Assembly (NCBI GenBank): GCA_035513275.1
Contig: DATKCJ010000055.1
Span: 1-22,341 of the forward strand
Origin: DATKCJ01 sp035513275
GTDB taxonomy: Bacteria > Verrucomicrobiota > Verrucomicrobiia > Opitutales > Opitutaceae
Length of the DNA stretch: 22,341 nucleotides
Direction: 5' to 3'
Each line of letters starts with the position of its first letter. Positions within the stretch are counted from its first letter, which is position 1. The notes below the pieces were generated by a model that saw only the letters and a list, made by a program, of their open reading frames with translations, made no database searches and was not told where the DNA came from. A program made the translations under genes and the position numbers. Positions 6,260 through 14,099 of this stretch are shown piece after piece.

Positions 6260-8077
6260 CTACTGACTCAGCATCTCCTGGAGTTCTCCGACAGAGTGGC
6301 GCCGCGACCATTGGACGAATGTCTCAGCCGGGTCGCGCTTGTTGAGGTAGGTGCCGAGGATGTTCTCGATCATGCCGGGAAGTTCATCGGCGCCGACGCC
6401 ACGGAAGATTTCGCGGGCGATTCCCTGTTCCTGGTCCATGCCGCCGCCGAGGACGACGTGATAGCCCTCGCGTCCGTCGGCGAGCTTCGCGGCCACGCCG
6501 CCGATGTCGCCGCAGTAGTGTTGCGCGCAGGAGTTCGGGCAACCGGTGAGGTGGATGTTCACGGGAAGGTCGGTCTGCACCGTGCTCTTGCGCAGGAACG
6601 TCATGAGCTCGCGTGCGTGGCTCTTTGTATCGGCCGACGCGTATTTGCAGCCCTTGTTGCCGGTGCACGCGATCACGCAGCCCGCGGTCGTGTGCGGCTC
6701 GGTGAAGAAGCCGGCGGACTCGAGCGCGCGCCCGCAGGTGGCCGCGAATGCGTCGCTCACGTTTGGAATCAGGAAATTCTGCCAGACAGTGAGTCGCACC
6801 TCGCCGGTGCCGTAGTTTTCCGCGAGCGTCGCGACGCGGCGCATCTGCTTCGACGTCATCCGGCCGACGGGCACGCCGGCGCCGATGTAGTTGAGCCCCG
6901 GCTGCGACTGGCGATAGGTGCCGATGTGGCCGTGCTTGAGCACGTGACGCCGCTGCTCGCATGCCTCGCGCGGCAGCCGCACGAGCGGGAACGCGAGTTT
7001 CTTCTGAGTCTCCTCGAGAAAGCGCTCGTGGCCGCCCCAGCGGTCGAGAAGATACTTCAGGCGCGCCTTTTTGCGGTCCGTGCGATCGCCGTGCTCAAGA
7101 TAGACGCGGACCATCGCCGCGGCGACGGGCACGAGTTCGTCGGGCTTCAGGAGGAGACCGGTATCCTTTGCAAAGTCGCGATGCCCCGAGATTCCTCCAA
7201 GTTCGACCCTGAAGTAGATGCCGCGGTCGATTTTCGATTTTGGATTTTCGATTTTCGATTGGGAATTCAGCGATTCCTCCGTCACCCGCACGGCGAAGAA
7301 GCCCATGTCGTTCGTGTCGGCCGCGGCGGAAACCGTGCCGCCGGAGTCGAACGCGATGTTGAACTTGCGCGGCAGTCCGTAGAGGTCGCGGTGGTTGAGG
7401 ATGTAGTGGTGCAGCGCGTGGGCGTAGGGACGCACGTCGATGACCTCGTCGCGATCGAAACCGCTCGTGGGCGTGGCGGTGATGTTGCGGATGTTGTCGG
7501 CCCCGGAGCCGCGCGAAGTGAGGCCGAGTTCCTGCACGCGGGTCAGCACGCGGACGATGTGGCGTGGCTTCAGTTCGCGAAGCTGCAAGTTCGCGCGCGT
7601 GGTGATGTCCGCGCAGCCGTAGCCGCATTCGTCGGCGAGATCGGCGAGCCCCCGGAGCTGGTGCGCGCTGATCTCACCCGCTGGAATTCGCAGCCGGATC
7701 ATGAAGCTGTCCTGCGCGGGCGCGACGTAGAACAAGCCGAAGAACTTGAAGCGAAACGTGTCCGCTTCATTCGGAAACTTGTCCGCCGCGGCGTGCTCGA
7801 CAAGTTTTTCCCAGACATCGAGCCCGTTCTGCTCGTGCTTCCACAGCTCGGGCTTCGAGAGATCGGAGAGGGGAGTGCCGTGAACGGTTTCCTCTGAAGG
7901 CGCTGCAAGGTTTCCGGTGGCGGCGCCAGCGGGAGAGCCTGTGAGTTGACCCGCGGCATTGGCGCCGACGAACGGGAACTGCCCGCTCGCGATCGCGCCG
8001 GCCATAAAGCCCTGAAGATATTCCTTCTGCTCGGTGCTGAAGGAACCGCCGGGCGGCAACTGTGCGGACTCTGGCAT
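6260..8077 (-). CDS. nirA: Siroheme/[4Fe-4S] nitrite reductase (NirA family)
   Basis: The 605-residue cytoplasmic enzyme is expected to reduce nitrite to ammonium with six electrons. Coupled siroheme-[4Fe-4S] ligands are Cys471 and Cys477 (CTGNKGCKYA) and Cys513 and Cys517 (TGCPNSCAQ). The CTGN form followed by DTK resembles nitrite rather than sulfite reductases. Two ferredoxin-like siroheme-reductase repeats are visible, with RANLQLRELKP in the first half and VRLTVWQNFLIPN in the second. The extra N-terminal stretch (about residues 1-90) contains a motif at 13-27 shared with the CysJ-like protein. The ATG at 8077 lies 2 bases after the globin stop. Residues near 270-283 are encoded by a TCGATTT-type repeat. 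The likely donor is CysJ; ferredoxin is an alternative. Sulfite reductase is the main competing call. Confidence 0.9.
   Translation of the reverse strand: MPESAQLPPGGSFSTEQKEYLQGFMAGAIASGQFPFVGANAAGQLTGSPAGAATGNLAAPSEETVHGTPLSDLSKPELWKHEQNGLDVWEKLVEHAAADKFPNEADTFRFKFFGLFYVAPAQDSFMIRLRIPAGEISAHQLRGLADLADECGYGCADITTRANLQLRELKPRHIVRVLTRVQELGLTSRGSGADNIRNITATPTSGFDRDEVIDVRPYAHALHHYILNHRDLYGLPRKFNIAFDSGGTVSAAADTNDMGFFAVRVTEESLNSQSKIENPKSKIDRGIYFRVELGGISGHRDFAKDTGLLLKPDELVPVAAAMVRVYLEHGDRTDRKKARLKYLLDRWGGHERFLEETQKKLAFPLVRLPREACEQRRHVLKHGHIGTYRQSQPGLNYIGAGVPVGRMTSKQMRRVATLAENYGTGEVRLTVWQNFLIPNVSDAFAATCGRALESAGFFTEPHTTAGCVIACTGNKGCKYASADTKSHARELMTFLRKSTVQTDLPVNIHLTGCPNSCAQHYCGDIGGVAAKLADGREGYHVVLGGGMDQEQGIAREIFRGVGADELPGMIENILGTYLNKRDPAETFVQWSRRHSVGELQEMLSQ
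7227..7272. repeat. TCGATTT heptamer repeat inside nirA
   Basis: About five tcgattt/tggattt units encode SQSKIENPKSKID in the linker after the first siroheme-reductase half. The sequence is nearly the same as the repeat at 4197-4237 in another gene. Confidence 0.78.
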
Positions 8078-8079
8078 CG

Positions 8080-8484
8080 TCAGGCGGCGGCCCCTTTCAT
8101 GGTGTCGGCGAGGATCGTGTAGACCACGACCCACGCTTCCTTCACCTCGGCGTTCCACGAATCGCCGAGGCCTTGCTCGAGCGTCCACAAGAGCGCGACG
8201 GCGACGGTGGTGTAGTGCTCGTCCTTCACGCCGTATCCCGTGTGGCGCCTTCCGAGCGCCTGCACCGCGGGAACGAGGGCGCCGAGATCGTCGAGGCCGC
8301 GCACTGCGACAGTGATCATGGTCATGAGCTTCTTGCCCTGCTCCTTGATGTCGGAGGTGAACATCGGCTTCAGGGACGGATCGAGTTGGAACAAGCGTCC
8401 GTAGAAAAGGGACGCGGCGGTATCGGCGATCGGAACGACTTTTTCCCAGGATGTCTGGACGAGTTCTTTCTGGCGGGGAGTCAT
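8080..8484 (-). CDS. Single-domain globin (Vitreoscilla/flavohemoglobin-type)
   Basis: This 134-residue heme protein starts MTPRQKELVQTSWEKV, a typical helix A of the flavohemoglobin globin domain. Key residues are visible: Tyr28 at position B10 (SLFYGRLF), Gln49 at about E7, and proximal His81 at F8 (LGRRHTGYG). Tyr-B10 with Gln-E7 is the pattern of bacterial globins that bind O2 tightly and dioxygenate NO. It has no reductase domain, so another flavoprotein, perhaps CysJ, would have to reduce it. It sits 2 bases upstream of nirA, which makes removal of NO formed during nitrite reduction the most plausible role (inference). O2 delivery or sensing remain possible. Confidence 0.88.
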   Translation of the reverse strand: MTPRQKELVQTSWEKVVPIADTAASLFYGRLFQLDPSLKPMFTSDIKEQGKKLMTMITVAVRGLDDLGALVPAVQALGRRHTGYGVKDEHYTTVAVALLWTLEQGLGDSWNAEVKEAWVVVYTILADTMKGAAA

Positions 8485-8526
8485 GGAGGTGTTGCGTGTT
8501 TGATTTTCGGGTGATGCAGAGAGGCT

Positions 8527-8919
8527 CTAGCGGATTTGGCTGGCCATGTATTGAACGGCGGCGGCGATCTCGGAGTCCGTGAGCGCTTCGTTGCCGCCGC
8601 GTGCAGGCATCTCGCTGCCGGTGGGTCCGGAGAAACCCTGCGTGGCGTGGGCCACCAAGGTCTCCAGGCCCTGCGTGAGGCGCGGCGTCCAGTCCTCGCG
8701 GCTGGCGATGCGTGGAGCGCCTTTCTTGCCCCGATCATGGCAGTTGTAGCAGTCGCCACGGTAGACGCGCTGGCCGAGAGCCATCACGGGATCGGCGGGC
8801 ACGGGCAGCGCGCTCTCGACGAAGTCCGGCGGTGACGCTGTCGTGTCGGCGGGCGCAGAACCGTCGCAACCGGCGAGCAGGCCGGCAGCGGCGAACGTGG
8901 CGATGTGTGCCGGTTTCAT
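8527..8919 (-). CDS. Monoheme class I cytochrome c, lipoprotein
   Basis: This 130-residue protein begins MKPAHIATFAAAGLLAGC, with a lipobox LLAGC and lipidated Cys18. One heme site, CYNCH, lies at residues 57-61, and the likely sixth ligand is Met104 in SEMPARGG, the class I arrangement. The rest matches small cytochrome c5/c551-like domains with a C-terminal helix (QYMASQI). It should be tethered to a membrane facing the periplasm. It starts 7 bases after the stop of the heme lipoprotein gene. The upstream in-frame ATG at 8952 would overlap that gene and spoil the signal peptide, so 8919 was chosen. It probably accepts or donates electrons in the chain formed by the neighbouring cytochromes; the terminal partner is unknown. 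Confidence 0.88.
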   Translation of the reverse strand: MKPAHIATFAAAGLLAGCDGSAPADTTASPPDFVESALPVPADPVMALGQRVYRGDCYNCHDRGKKGAPRIASREDWTPRLTQGLETLVAHATQGFSGPTGSEMPARGGNEALTDSEIAAAVQYMASQIR

Positions 8920-8926
8920 GTCTCGC

Positions 8927-9511
8927 TCATTCGACCGGGATGCGGATGACAACTCCGCCCATCACGTCGCCCAGCTTGAAGTCGGTGCGCGGCGTGTCCT
9001 TGTGCTCGTTGTGGCATTTCACGCAGGCAGCGGCCACGGCCGTGTCGGCGTAGACCGCGGTGAAGTATTTCTTCCCGCCAAGAACTTCCTCAGCGTAGTA
9101 GTTCTCCGTGCCTTCATTCTGTGCCACGAATTCGAGGCCCGCCTTCTCGGCGTCCGTCTTCGGGACGTTCTGCTTGTTGACTGGCCACATGGAGAGCAGC
9201 GAGTAGGTGAAGCCGGCGTTCTTCGCCTGCACCATCTCGGCACCCATGCGGAACATTTGCGCGGGCAGTGGCAGCGCCTTGTCGTCCTTCCAGTGTTCGC
9301 TTGCCTTGATGACCTTCTCCTCGTTCTGGAGACGGTTCACCACCATCTTGGTGTAGACGGTGCGGTCGGACTCCAGGACGGCATGGAGGGCGTCTGCCAT
9401 CTGCTTCGGCGCTATGCCGGTGGCCTTGGCCTTGGAACAACCACTGAGGAGCGCGAGAGCCGCGCCCGATGCGAGCAAGATGCCCGCGAGTATTTTGGTG
9501 AACGGTTTCAT
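8927..9511 (-). CDS. Tll0287/DUF3365-like c-type heme lipoprotein
   Basis: The 194-residue protein has an N-terminal lipoprotein signal ending in LLSGC (lipidated Cys25) and a single heme-attachment site, CVKCH, at about residues 163-167, close to the C terminus. The layout, an alpha-helical sensor-like fold with one CxxCH followed by a short hydrophobic strand (GGVVIRIPVE), matches the DUF3365/Tll0287-like family. These are periplasmic c-heme proteins proposed as redox or ligand sensors. The ATG at 9511 overlaps the TGA of the upstream multiheme cytochrome gene (ATGA). A role as electron carrier or heme sensor for the neighbouring cytochromes is inferred from position only. Confidence 0.8.
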   Translation of the reverse strand: MKPFTKILAGILLASGAALALLSGCSKAKATGIAPKQMADALHAVLESDRTVYTKMVVNRLQNEEKVIKASEHWKDDKALPLPAQMFRMGAEMVQAKNAGFTYSLLSMWPVNKQNVPKTDAEKAGLEFVAQNEGTENYYAEEVLGGKKYFTAVYADTAVAAACVKCHNEHKDTPRTDFKLGDVMGGVVIRIPVE

Positions 9512-10857
9512 GGTTTGTCGGGTGTTGGGTCGGGTGTCTTTCGGTGTGCTTCGGCGCGGTCGATCACCATCTGGATCGAATCGAGATGGCGGGCCGGCCG
9601 GCCTCGGAAATTGGTGCGGATGAGCGCAGGGTCGGCGAGGGCGTCGAGCGCGAAGCCGTAGCCGTGGCAATCCATGCAGACGCTGCGGAGCATCTTTTCA
9701 TTGGGCCGAAGGTTCGCGTTCTGGTTGTGCTGCACACGCACCTCGTCCTGTCCTTCCACGCGGTGGACCTCGCGAGGCAGGTGGCACGCCGCGCAGGAAA
9801 CTCCCGTGCCCGGCTCGCCTGCGCCGATGGCCTCCGCGCGCCAAAGCGAGGCGTGGATCGAAGCGTCGTAGTTGCGTGTGTGCTCGTCGTCATGGCAGTT
9901 GCGACAAGCGGCGGCCGCCGCGGCCTTGGTGTCGTAGCGGTGCGCGCCGTGGCAGGCGTTGCAGTCCATCGTGAGGTCCGCGGCGGTGTCCCGCATCGGC
10001 AGACGCGCGAGCGCCGGCGTCATCGGGCCCAAGCCTGCGGCCATCCGCATGCCGTGGCGGCTGTCCAGAAATCCCTCCGCCTCGGAGTCGTGACAGCGCG
10101 AGCAGGATTCCAATGAGGGTTTCGCAACCCACCCGGCTTTCAACTTGCCGAGTTGGTGACAGTCGACGCAACCGACGTCCGCCCGCGCGTGGGCCGACTG
10201 CTCCCAGTCGTAGATGAGCTGCTGGTCGGCCGTCACACCCGACGGCAGATCGCGGGCATCGGCCGTGGATCGCGACGGAGGTTGCGCGCGAGCTTCGAGC
10301 GACCGCCGCACCGGCCGCTGCAGGACCATCGGCTGGTCCGCGTGCTTCAAGATGAAGTCTTCGTAGAGCGCCGTGTTGTCGTGATAATTGTGGCAGCCGG
10401 CTGTCGCGCAGGAACTGAACGGGAGACCGATGTGACTCGGCCGCTCCTCCGCGATGCTCGTGTGGCAGTGATTGCAGTAATCCGGCGGCTGAGTGACGCC
10501 CATCGGATGCGTAAGGTGCGGCCGGTGCTCGCGGTGACAGGTGGCGCATTGCAGCGCGTCGATATTCTCCAGGAGATCGGCATTCCGCGGATCCCGGAAT
10601 TTTTTCAGCGGATGCGTGTCGTTGGCTGCCGCGAGTTCCTGTTCGTGGCAGCGATTGCACGCGTCGTTCTTCACGCCCATCATCGGCGTGTGGCACTCGT
10701 CGCAGCGCATCTCGATCTGATAGTGCCCGTGGGTCGTCGCGCCCGGGAGAAACACATGCCGGTATTCCTCCGAACGCATCAGAAACGCCAGCAACCCGCC
10801 GACGCACCAGAACATCGCGCCGAACAGAGTCAGAGGCAGCCAGCGGCGACGCTTCAC
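9508..10857 (-). CDS. Membrane-anchored multiheme cytochrome c with 11 heme sites
   Basis: Starting at GTG 10857 the protein has 449 residues. A basic N terminus (KRRRW) precedes one transmembrane anchor of about 21 residues, placing the rest in the periplasm. Ten canonical CxxCH sites can be counted (CDECH, CNRCH, CATCH, CNHCH, CVDCH, CSRCH, CNACH, CRNCH, CAACH, CMDCH). A spaced CATAGCH (CX4CH) lies between the fourth and sixth sites. Extra histidines such as HREH and HNYH could be distal ligands. It follows the FAD/cytochrome b fusion by 2 bases (TAA AC GTG), arguing for coupled synthesis and a shared electron path. ATG 10914 is an alternative start but would overlap the upstream gene by 55 bases. 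It is not a recognised NrfA, since no CxxCK active site is seen. Confidence 0.88.
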   Translation of the reverse strand: MKRRRWLPLTLFGAMFWCVGGLLAFLMRSEEYRHVFLPGATTHGHYQIEMRCDECHTPMMGVKNDACNRCHEQELAAANDTHPLKKFRDPRNADLLENIDALQCATCHREHRPHLTHPMGVTQPPDYCNHCHTSIAEERPSHIGLPFSSCATAGCHNYHDNTALYEDFILKHADQPMVLQRPVRRSLEARAQPPSRSTADARDLPSGVTADQQLIYDWEQSAHARADVGCVDCHQLGKLKAGWVAKPSLESCSRCHDSEAEGFLDSRHGMRMAAGLGPMTPALARLPMRDTAADLTMDCNACHGAHRYDTKAAAAAACRNCHDDEHTRNYDASIHASLWRAEAIGAGEPGTGVSCAACHLPREVHRVEGQDEVRVQHNQNANLRPNEKMLRSVCMDCHGYGFALDALADPALIRTNFRGRPARHLDSIQMVIDRAEAHRKTPDPTPDKP

Positions 10858-10859
10858 GT

Positions 10860-12857
10860 TTAGAAGTAGTAGGCGGAAAGGACATGGAAGATGAGGAGCA
10901 CAGGCAGCGGCCACACGAGGACGATGTGCGACCAGGTCCAGAACGAGCGGAGCCGGCGCGCGGTCCGCACGTCGAACTTCGCCTCAAGCGAGGTCACTGT
11001 GCCGGCGAGCGCCCCGACGGCGATGAGCGCGATGAAGTCGAGCATCAGCACGCGATTGAAGTTGTTGCCGAGGCGCAGGCCGGTGTGCGCGACCAGGACG
11101 ACAAGCCCGAGAACACCGAGACCCGCGTGCAGCACGCGCCACCAACCGAAATCGCCCCACGAGATGCGCGGGATCCGCTTGCGCAGCGAGAGCAGCAGCG
11201 TCGCCGCCACAACGCCGAGGATGGTGAAGCCGGTGGCGCGTTGCCAAGCGGGCTCGGTCCAGACGATGTCGATCCAGCGGCGCAGCTCGATGCTCGTTCC
11301 TGTGGCGAACGGTCCGCGCAGGAGACCGAAGATCACGGCGCCTGCGACAAGTGCGCATGCCCCGAGCAGCCATCGGCGTCCACCGACCGGCGGAGCGGTG
11401 AGTTCTCGATCGCCGGCGATTTGCGCGAGCAGTGGCCGGCACGAACCGCACACCGAGCCGGCGCCCGTGGTCGCTGAAAGCTCGGCTACGCTTGTGCATC
11501 CGGTCCGGCAGGATTGGGAAAGCACGCCGCGCGTGACGCTCCGGCAGTTGCACACGATCGCTCCCGCCGGCCAGTGATTCGGATCGGTGGCATCCTGCTC
11601 GGACCACAACCTCCCGGTCTCCGAAAACCGGTTGCGCCGCCATGGCCACACGAACTGGCGCGCGTCGACCGCATCCTGCAGGCGCGCCGCCTCCGGGTTT
11701 GGCCCGACGGAGATCGCGCCCACCAAACGGCCGCGCCGGAAGATCAATTCGCAATGCGTGTCCGTCGACGCGTGGACCGTGCTTTCGCCCGCGTCCTGAA
11801 ACTCGCCGAGCGCGGCGACTTCGATGCCCAGCAGTTTGAGCCGCGCCGAGAGAGGGCCGCCTCGGAACACCCGCCGTTGTCCTGCAATGCGGTCGGCCAG
11901 CGCCTCGGCCATCTGGTAACCGGGCGCGGCCAGCCCGTAAATCATCCCGCGATGGGCGGCGCACTCGCCGATGGCGAAGATCCGCGGATCCGAGGTCGCG
12001 AGATTGTCGCCGATCGTGATTCCGCCCCTGCGGTCGCAAGCGAGGCCCGCCGCTTCCGCGAGTTCGTGCCGCGGCCGGATGCCGGCTGCGATGACAACGA
12101 GATCGACAGTGAGGATTTCATGACCCGCGATCTCGACTGCGAGCGCACCGCCGGACGCGCTTTGGATCGCCTTGCTGTCCTGCGCGAGCCGCACTTCCAC
12201 GCCGAGCGCCTCGACTTTCTCCTTGAGCAGTGCGGCCGCGGCAGGTGAGAGCTGGCGCGCCATCAAGCCCGGTCCGCGCTCGAGCACGATCGGGTGCAGC
12301 CCGAGCTTGAGCAGCGCGTTTGCGGCCTCGAGTCCGAGGAGACCGCCGCCGATCACAGCGGCGGTGCGGGACACTCCCGCTCTTGCGCGGAGCGCCTCGA
12401 TGTCTTCGATTGTCCGCATCACGAAGACGCCGGGCAACCCGGTACCCGGGATCGGCGGCACATACGGACGGGATCCCGTGGCCAGAACCAGCCGGTCGTA
12501 GCCAATGCGCCGACCTGATCGCGTGAGCACCGTGCCGGCGACTCGGTCGATGTTCACAACCGGGTCGCCGGTCACGAGCGACAGGCCGTTCGCCTCATAC
12601 CATTCGCGCGGCGCGAGTTGAAGGTCCGCGGCGGTGCGACCGTCGAGGCAATCGGCGAGGTGAATGCGGTCGTAGGCAGGCCGCGGCTCCTCGCCGATCA
12701 CGGTCACGGTCAGGCCTTTGGTGAGCCCGCGCTCGACAAGTGCATGGCAAAAGCGCCAGCCGACCATGCCGTTTCCGACGACGACCAGAGTCTGGGGCCT
12801 GCCGGGTCCGGTGTCGCGCCGACGAACTCTTCGGCTGGCTGCTTTGCTTGAAACCAT
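10860..12857 (-). CDS. NirB-like FAD/NAD(P)H oxidoreductase fused to a BFD [2Fe-2S] domain and a diheme cytochrome b membrane domain
   Basis: The 665-residue fusion has three parts. Residues 24-400 form a two-dinucleotide-fold reductase with GNGMVG (28-33), ATGSRP (126-131), GGGLLGLEAA (170-179) and an FAIGECA flavin motif, as in the N-terminal half of NirB. Next is a BFD-like [2Fe-2S] segment with CNC and later CGSC. The C-terminal 180 residues contain about five transmembrane helices. Helix 3 and helix 5 each carry H-x13-H, the spacing that binds two stacked b hemes in bc1-type cytochrome b. The NirB siroheme half is absent, so this is not a nitrite reductase. It should move electrons between cytoplasmic NAD(P)H and the periplasmic cytochromes encoded next. 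GTG 12866 is an alternative start; neither start has a strong ribosome-binding site. Confidence 0.87.
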   Translation of the reverse strand: MVSSKAASRRVRRRDTGPGRPQTLVVVGNGMVGWRFCHALVERGLTKGLTVTVIGEEPRPAYDRIHLADCLDGRTAADLQLAPREWYEANGLSLVTGDPVVNIDRVAGTVLTRSGRRIGYDRLVLATGSRPYVPPIPGTGLPGVFVMRTIEDIEALRARAGVSRTAAVIGGGLLGLEAANALLKLGLHPIVLERGPGLMARQLSPAAAALLKEKVEALGVEVRLAQDSKAIQSASGGALAVEIAGHEILTVDLVVIAAGIRPRHELAEAAGLACDRRGGITIGDNLATSDPRIFAIGECAAHRGMIYGLAAPGYQMAEALADRIAGQRRVFRGGPLSARLKLLGIEVAALGEFQDAGESTVHASTDTHCELIFRRGRLVGAISVGPNPEAARLQDAVDARQFVWPWRRNRFSETGRLWSEQDATDPNHWPAGAIVCNCRSVTRGVLSQSCRTGCTSVAELSATTGAGSVCGSCRPLLAQIAGDRELTAPPVGGRRWLLGACALVAGAVIFGLLRGPFATGTSIELRRWIDIVWTEPAWQRATGFTILGVVAATLLLSLRKRIPRISWGDFGWWRVLHAGLGVLGLVVLVAHTGLRLGNNFNRVLMLDFIALIAVGALAGTVTSLEAKFDVRTARRLRSFWTWSHIVLVWPLPVLLIFHVLSAYYF

Positions 12858-12887
12858 TCCAATCACGTCGGCGGGTTTGGTTGATGT

Positions 12888-14099
12888 TCAGTAAGCGTAT
12901 TCGACCTGCGCCCAGAATTTCGTCACGTCGGCAAACGAGGCCGAGTCGCTCTCGAACTTCGCGAACTTGATCAGTCCGGTAAACTGCTTGCCGAACTTGC
13001 GCGTGAGTTGGAGGTCAACTTCCGAGCCGAAGTCGGCGCCGAGCCGGTCGGCTTTGAACTCGTGGTAGAAGCCGAGGAAGTTGAAACCGTGGGGCAGCAC
13101 GAGTGTGCCCTTCAGGTAGACGTCGCGCAGACCGTTTGCGGGCGTGACGAGGAACATGTCGGCCCAGCCGTTGAACGCGTGCAGCGTCGCGAGCGGCGTG
13201 CGGAAGCTGACGCCGTTGTCGCTGCCGAGCTCCTCGTAGCCGAGCGCGAGTCCGAACATTTTTGTGGCGGCGCCGGCCTCGAGGTTGAGAAACTCCGCGG
13301 TGTAGTGGAGCGCGCTAGATTTGTAGTCGCACTGCGTGGCGAATTCTGCGCGGTAGGTGAGCTTCACCGCGTCTGTGATGGGCGTCGCGCCGGCGAACGA
13401 CACGCCGTAGGTGGCGCTCGACTGCGCGGCGGCGTTGTCGAAATCGAGCAGGTAGGCGTAGCCGGTGATCGTGCCGGCCTTCAGTCCGGCGTAGCTTGCG
13501 TTGAAAAGATGCGAGTCGGAATCCCAGTTGCCCTGCGGATGCTTGTTGCCGAAGACGCGGTTGATCCGCGTGAGGTAGCCGTAGTTGAGCGTGAGGTTCT
13601 CGACTGACTTGTTGACGATCGTGACGCCGTCAAACGTCTGCATGTTCTGGCGCCACGCGACGTCGCCTACGAAGCGCGTGTTGTCGAGGACGACGCGCTG
13701 GCGGCCGACCGTGACAGTCGTCTCCTTTGTCGCATAGGCGAGAAAAGCCTGGTTAAGTTCGGTGCCCTCAGGATCGGCGACGACTGCGCGGCCAGCGCCG
13801 CCGGAGTTGATTCCGGCCTGGCTGTAACGGTCGCCGTCGGGCGAGACGATGTTCTCGAGCTCTGCCATCGCCTTGAAGCCGTGAAGCGGCGCGGTGGTGA
13901 AACCGAGTCGCGTCCGCAGCGTGAGCGCCTCGGCGTCGAGCAGGCCTGTCTGCTGGACACCCTCGAAGCGCGCGCGGGCGTTTATGGAGATCTTCCCCTG
14001 CGTAAACGCGTCGGAGAACGTGGCGGTCTCAGCGGCGTGGGAGGTGAGGATCAGGGGAAAGGCGCAAAGAAGCGCCCGGAGTCGGTTTGTTTTTTTCAT
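12888..14099 (-). CDS. Outer-membrane beta-barrel porin (alginate-export/OprP-like)
   Basis: The 403-residue protein begins with a Sec signal peptide (MKKTNRLRALLCAFPLIL, cleavage probably after SHA). Many short alternating strands follow, for example ISINARARFEG and LTLNYGYLTRI. It ends in an aromatic residue (VEYAY), as BAM-inserted barrels do. TVTVGRQRVVLDN is the hallmark region of alginate-export-type porins. No ligand specificity can be read from the sequence. Its place between the nitrate ABC transporter and the redox genes suggests entry of nitrate or nitrite (inference). A 178-base gap upstream separates it from the ATPase gene, so it may have its own promoter. The ATG at 14099 is preferred because it gives an intact signal peptide. 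Confidence 0.82.
   Translation of the reverse strand: MKKTNRLRALLCAFPLILTSHAAETATFSDAFTQGKISINARARFEGVQQTGLLDAEALTLRTRLGFTTAPLHGFKAMAELENIVSPDGDRYSQAGINSGGAGRAVVADPEGTELNQAFLAYATKETTVTVGRQRVVLDNTRFVGDVAWRQNMQTFDGVTIVNKSVENLTLNYGYLTRINRVFGNKHPQGNWDSDSHLFNASYAGLKAGTITGYAYLLDFDNAAAQSSATYGVSFAGATPITDAVKLTYRAEFATQCDYKSSALHYTAEFLNLEAGAATKMFGLALGYEELGSDNGVSFRTPLATLHAFNGWADMFLVTPANGLRDVYLKGTLVLPHGFNFLGFYHEFKADRLGADFGSEVDLQLTRKFGKQFTGLIKFAKFESDSASFADVTKFWAQVEYAY

Noticed and set aside
4342..8077. CysJ/NirA as a sulfite reductase for cysteine synthesis
   Set aside because: The CTGN and DTK features and the nitrate transporter/NasA context favour nitrite. A sulfur role is not fully excluded, and no other sulfur gene is present.
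10860..12857. Calling the FAD fusion a NirB nitrite reductase
   Set aside because: The siroheme/[4Fe-4S] half with its TGCPNSC-type motif is missing; a cytochrome b domain occupies its place.
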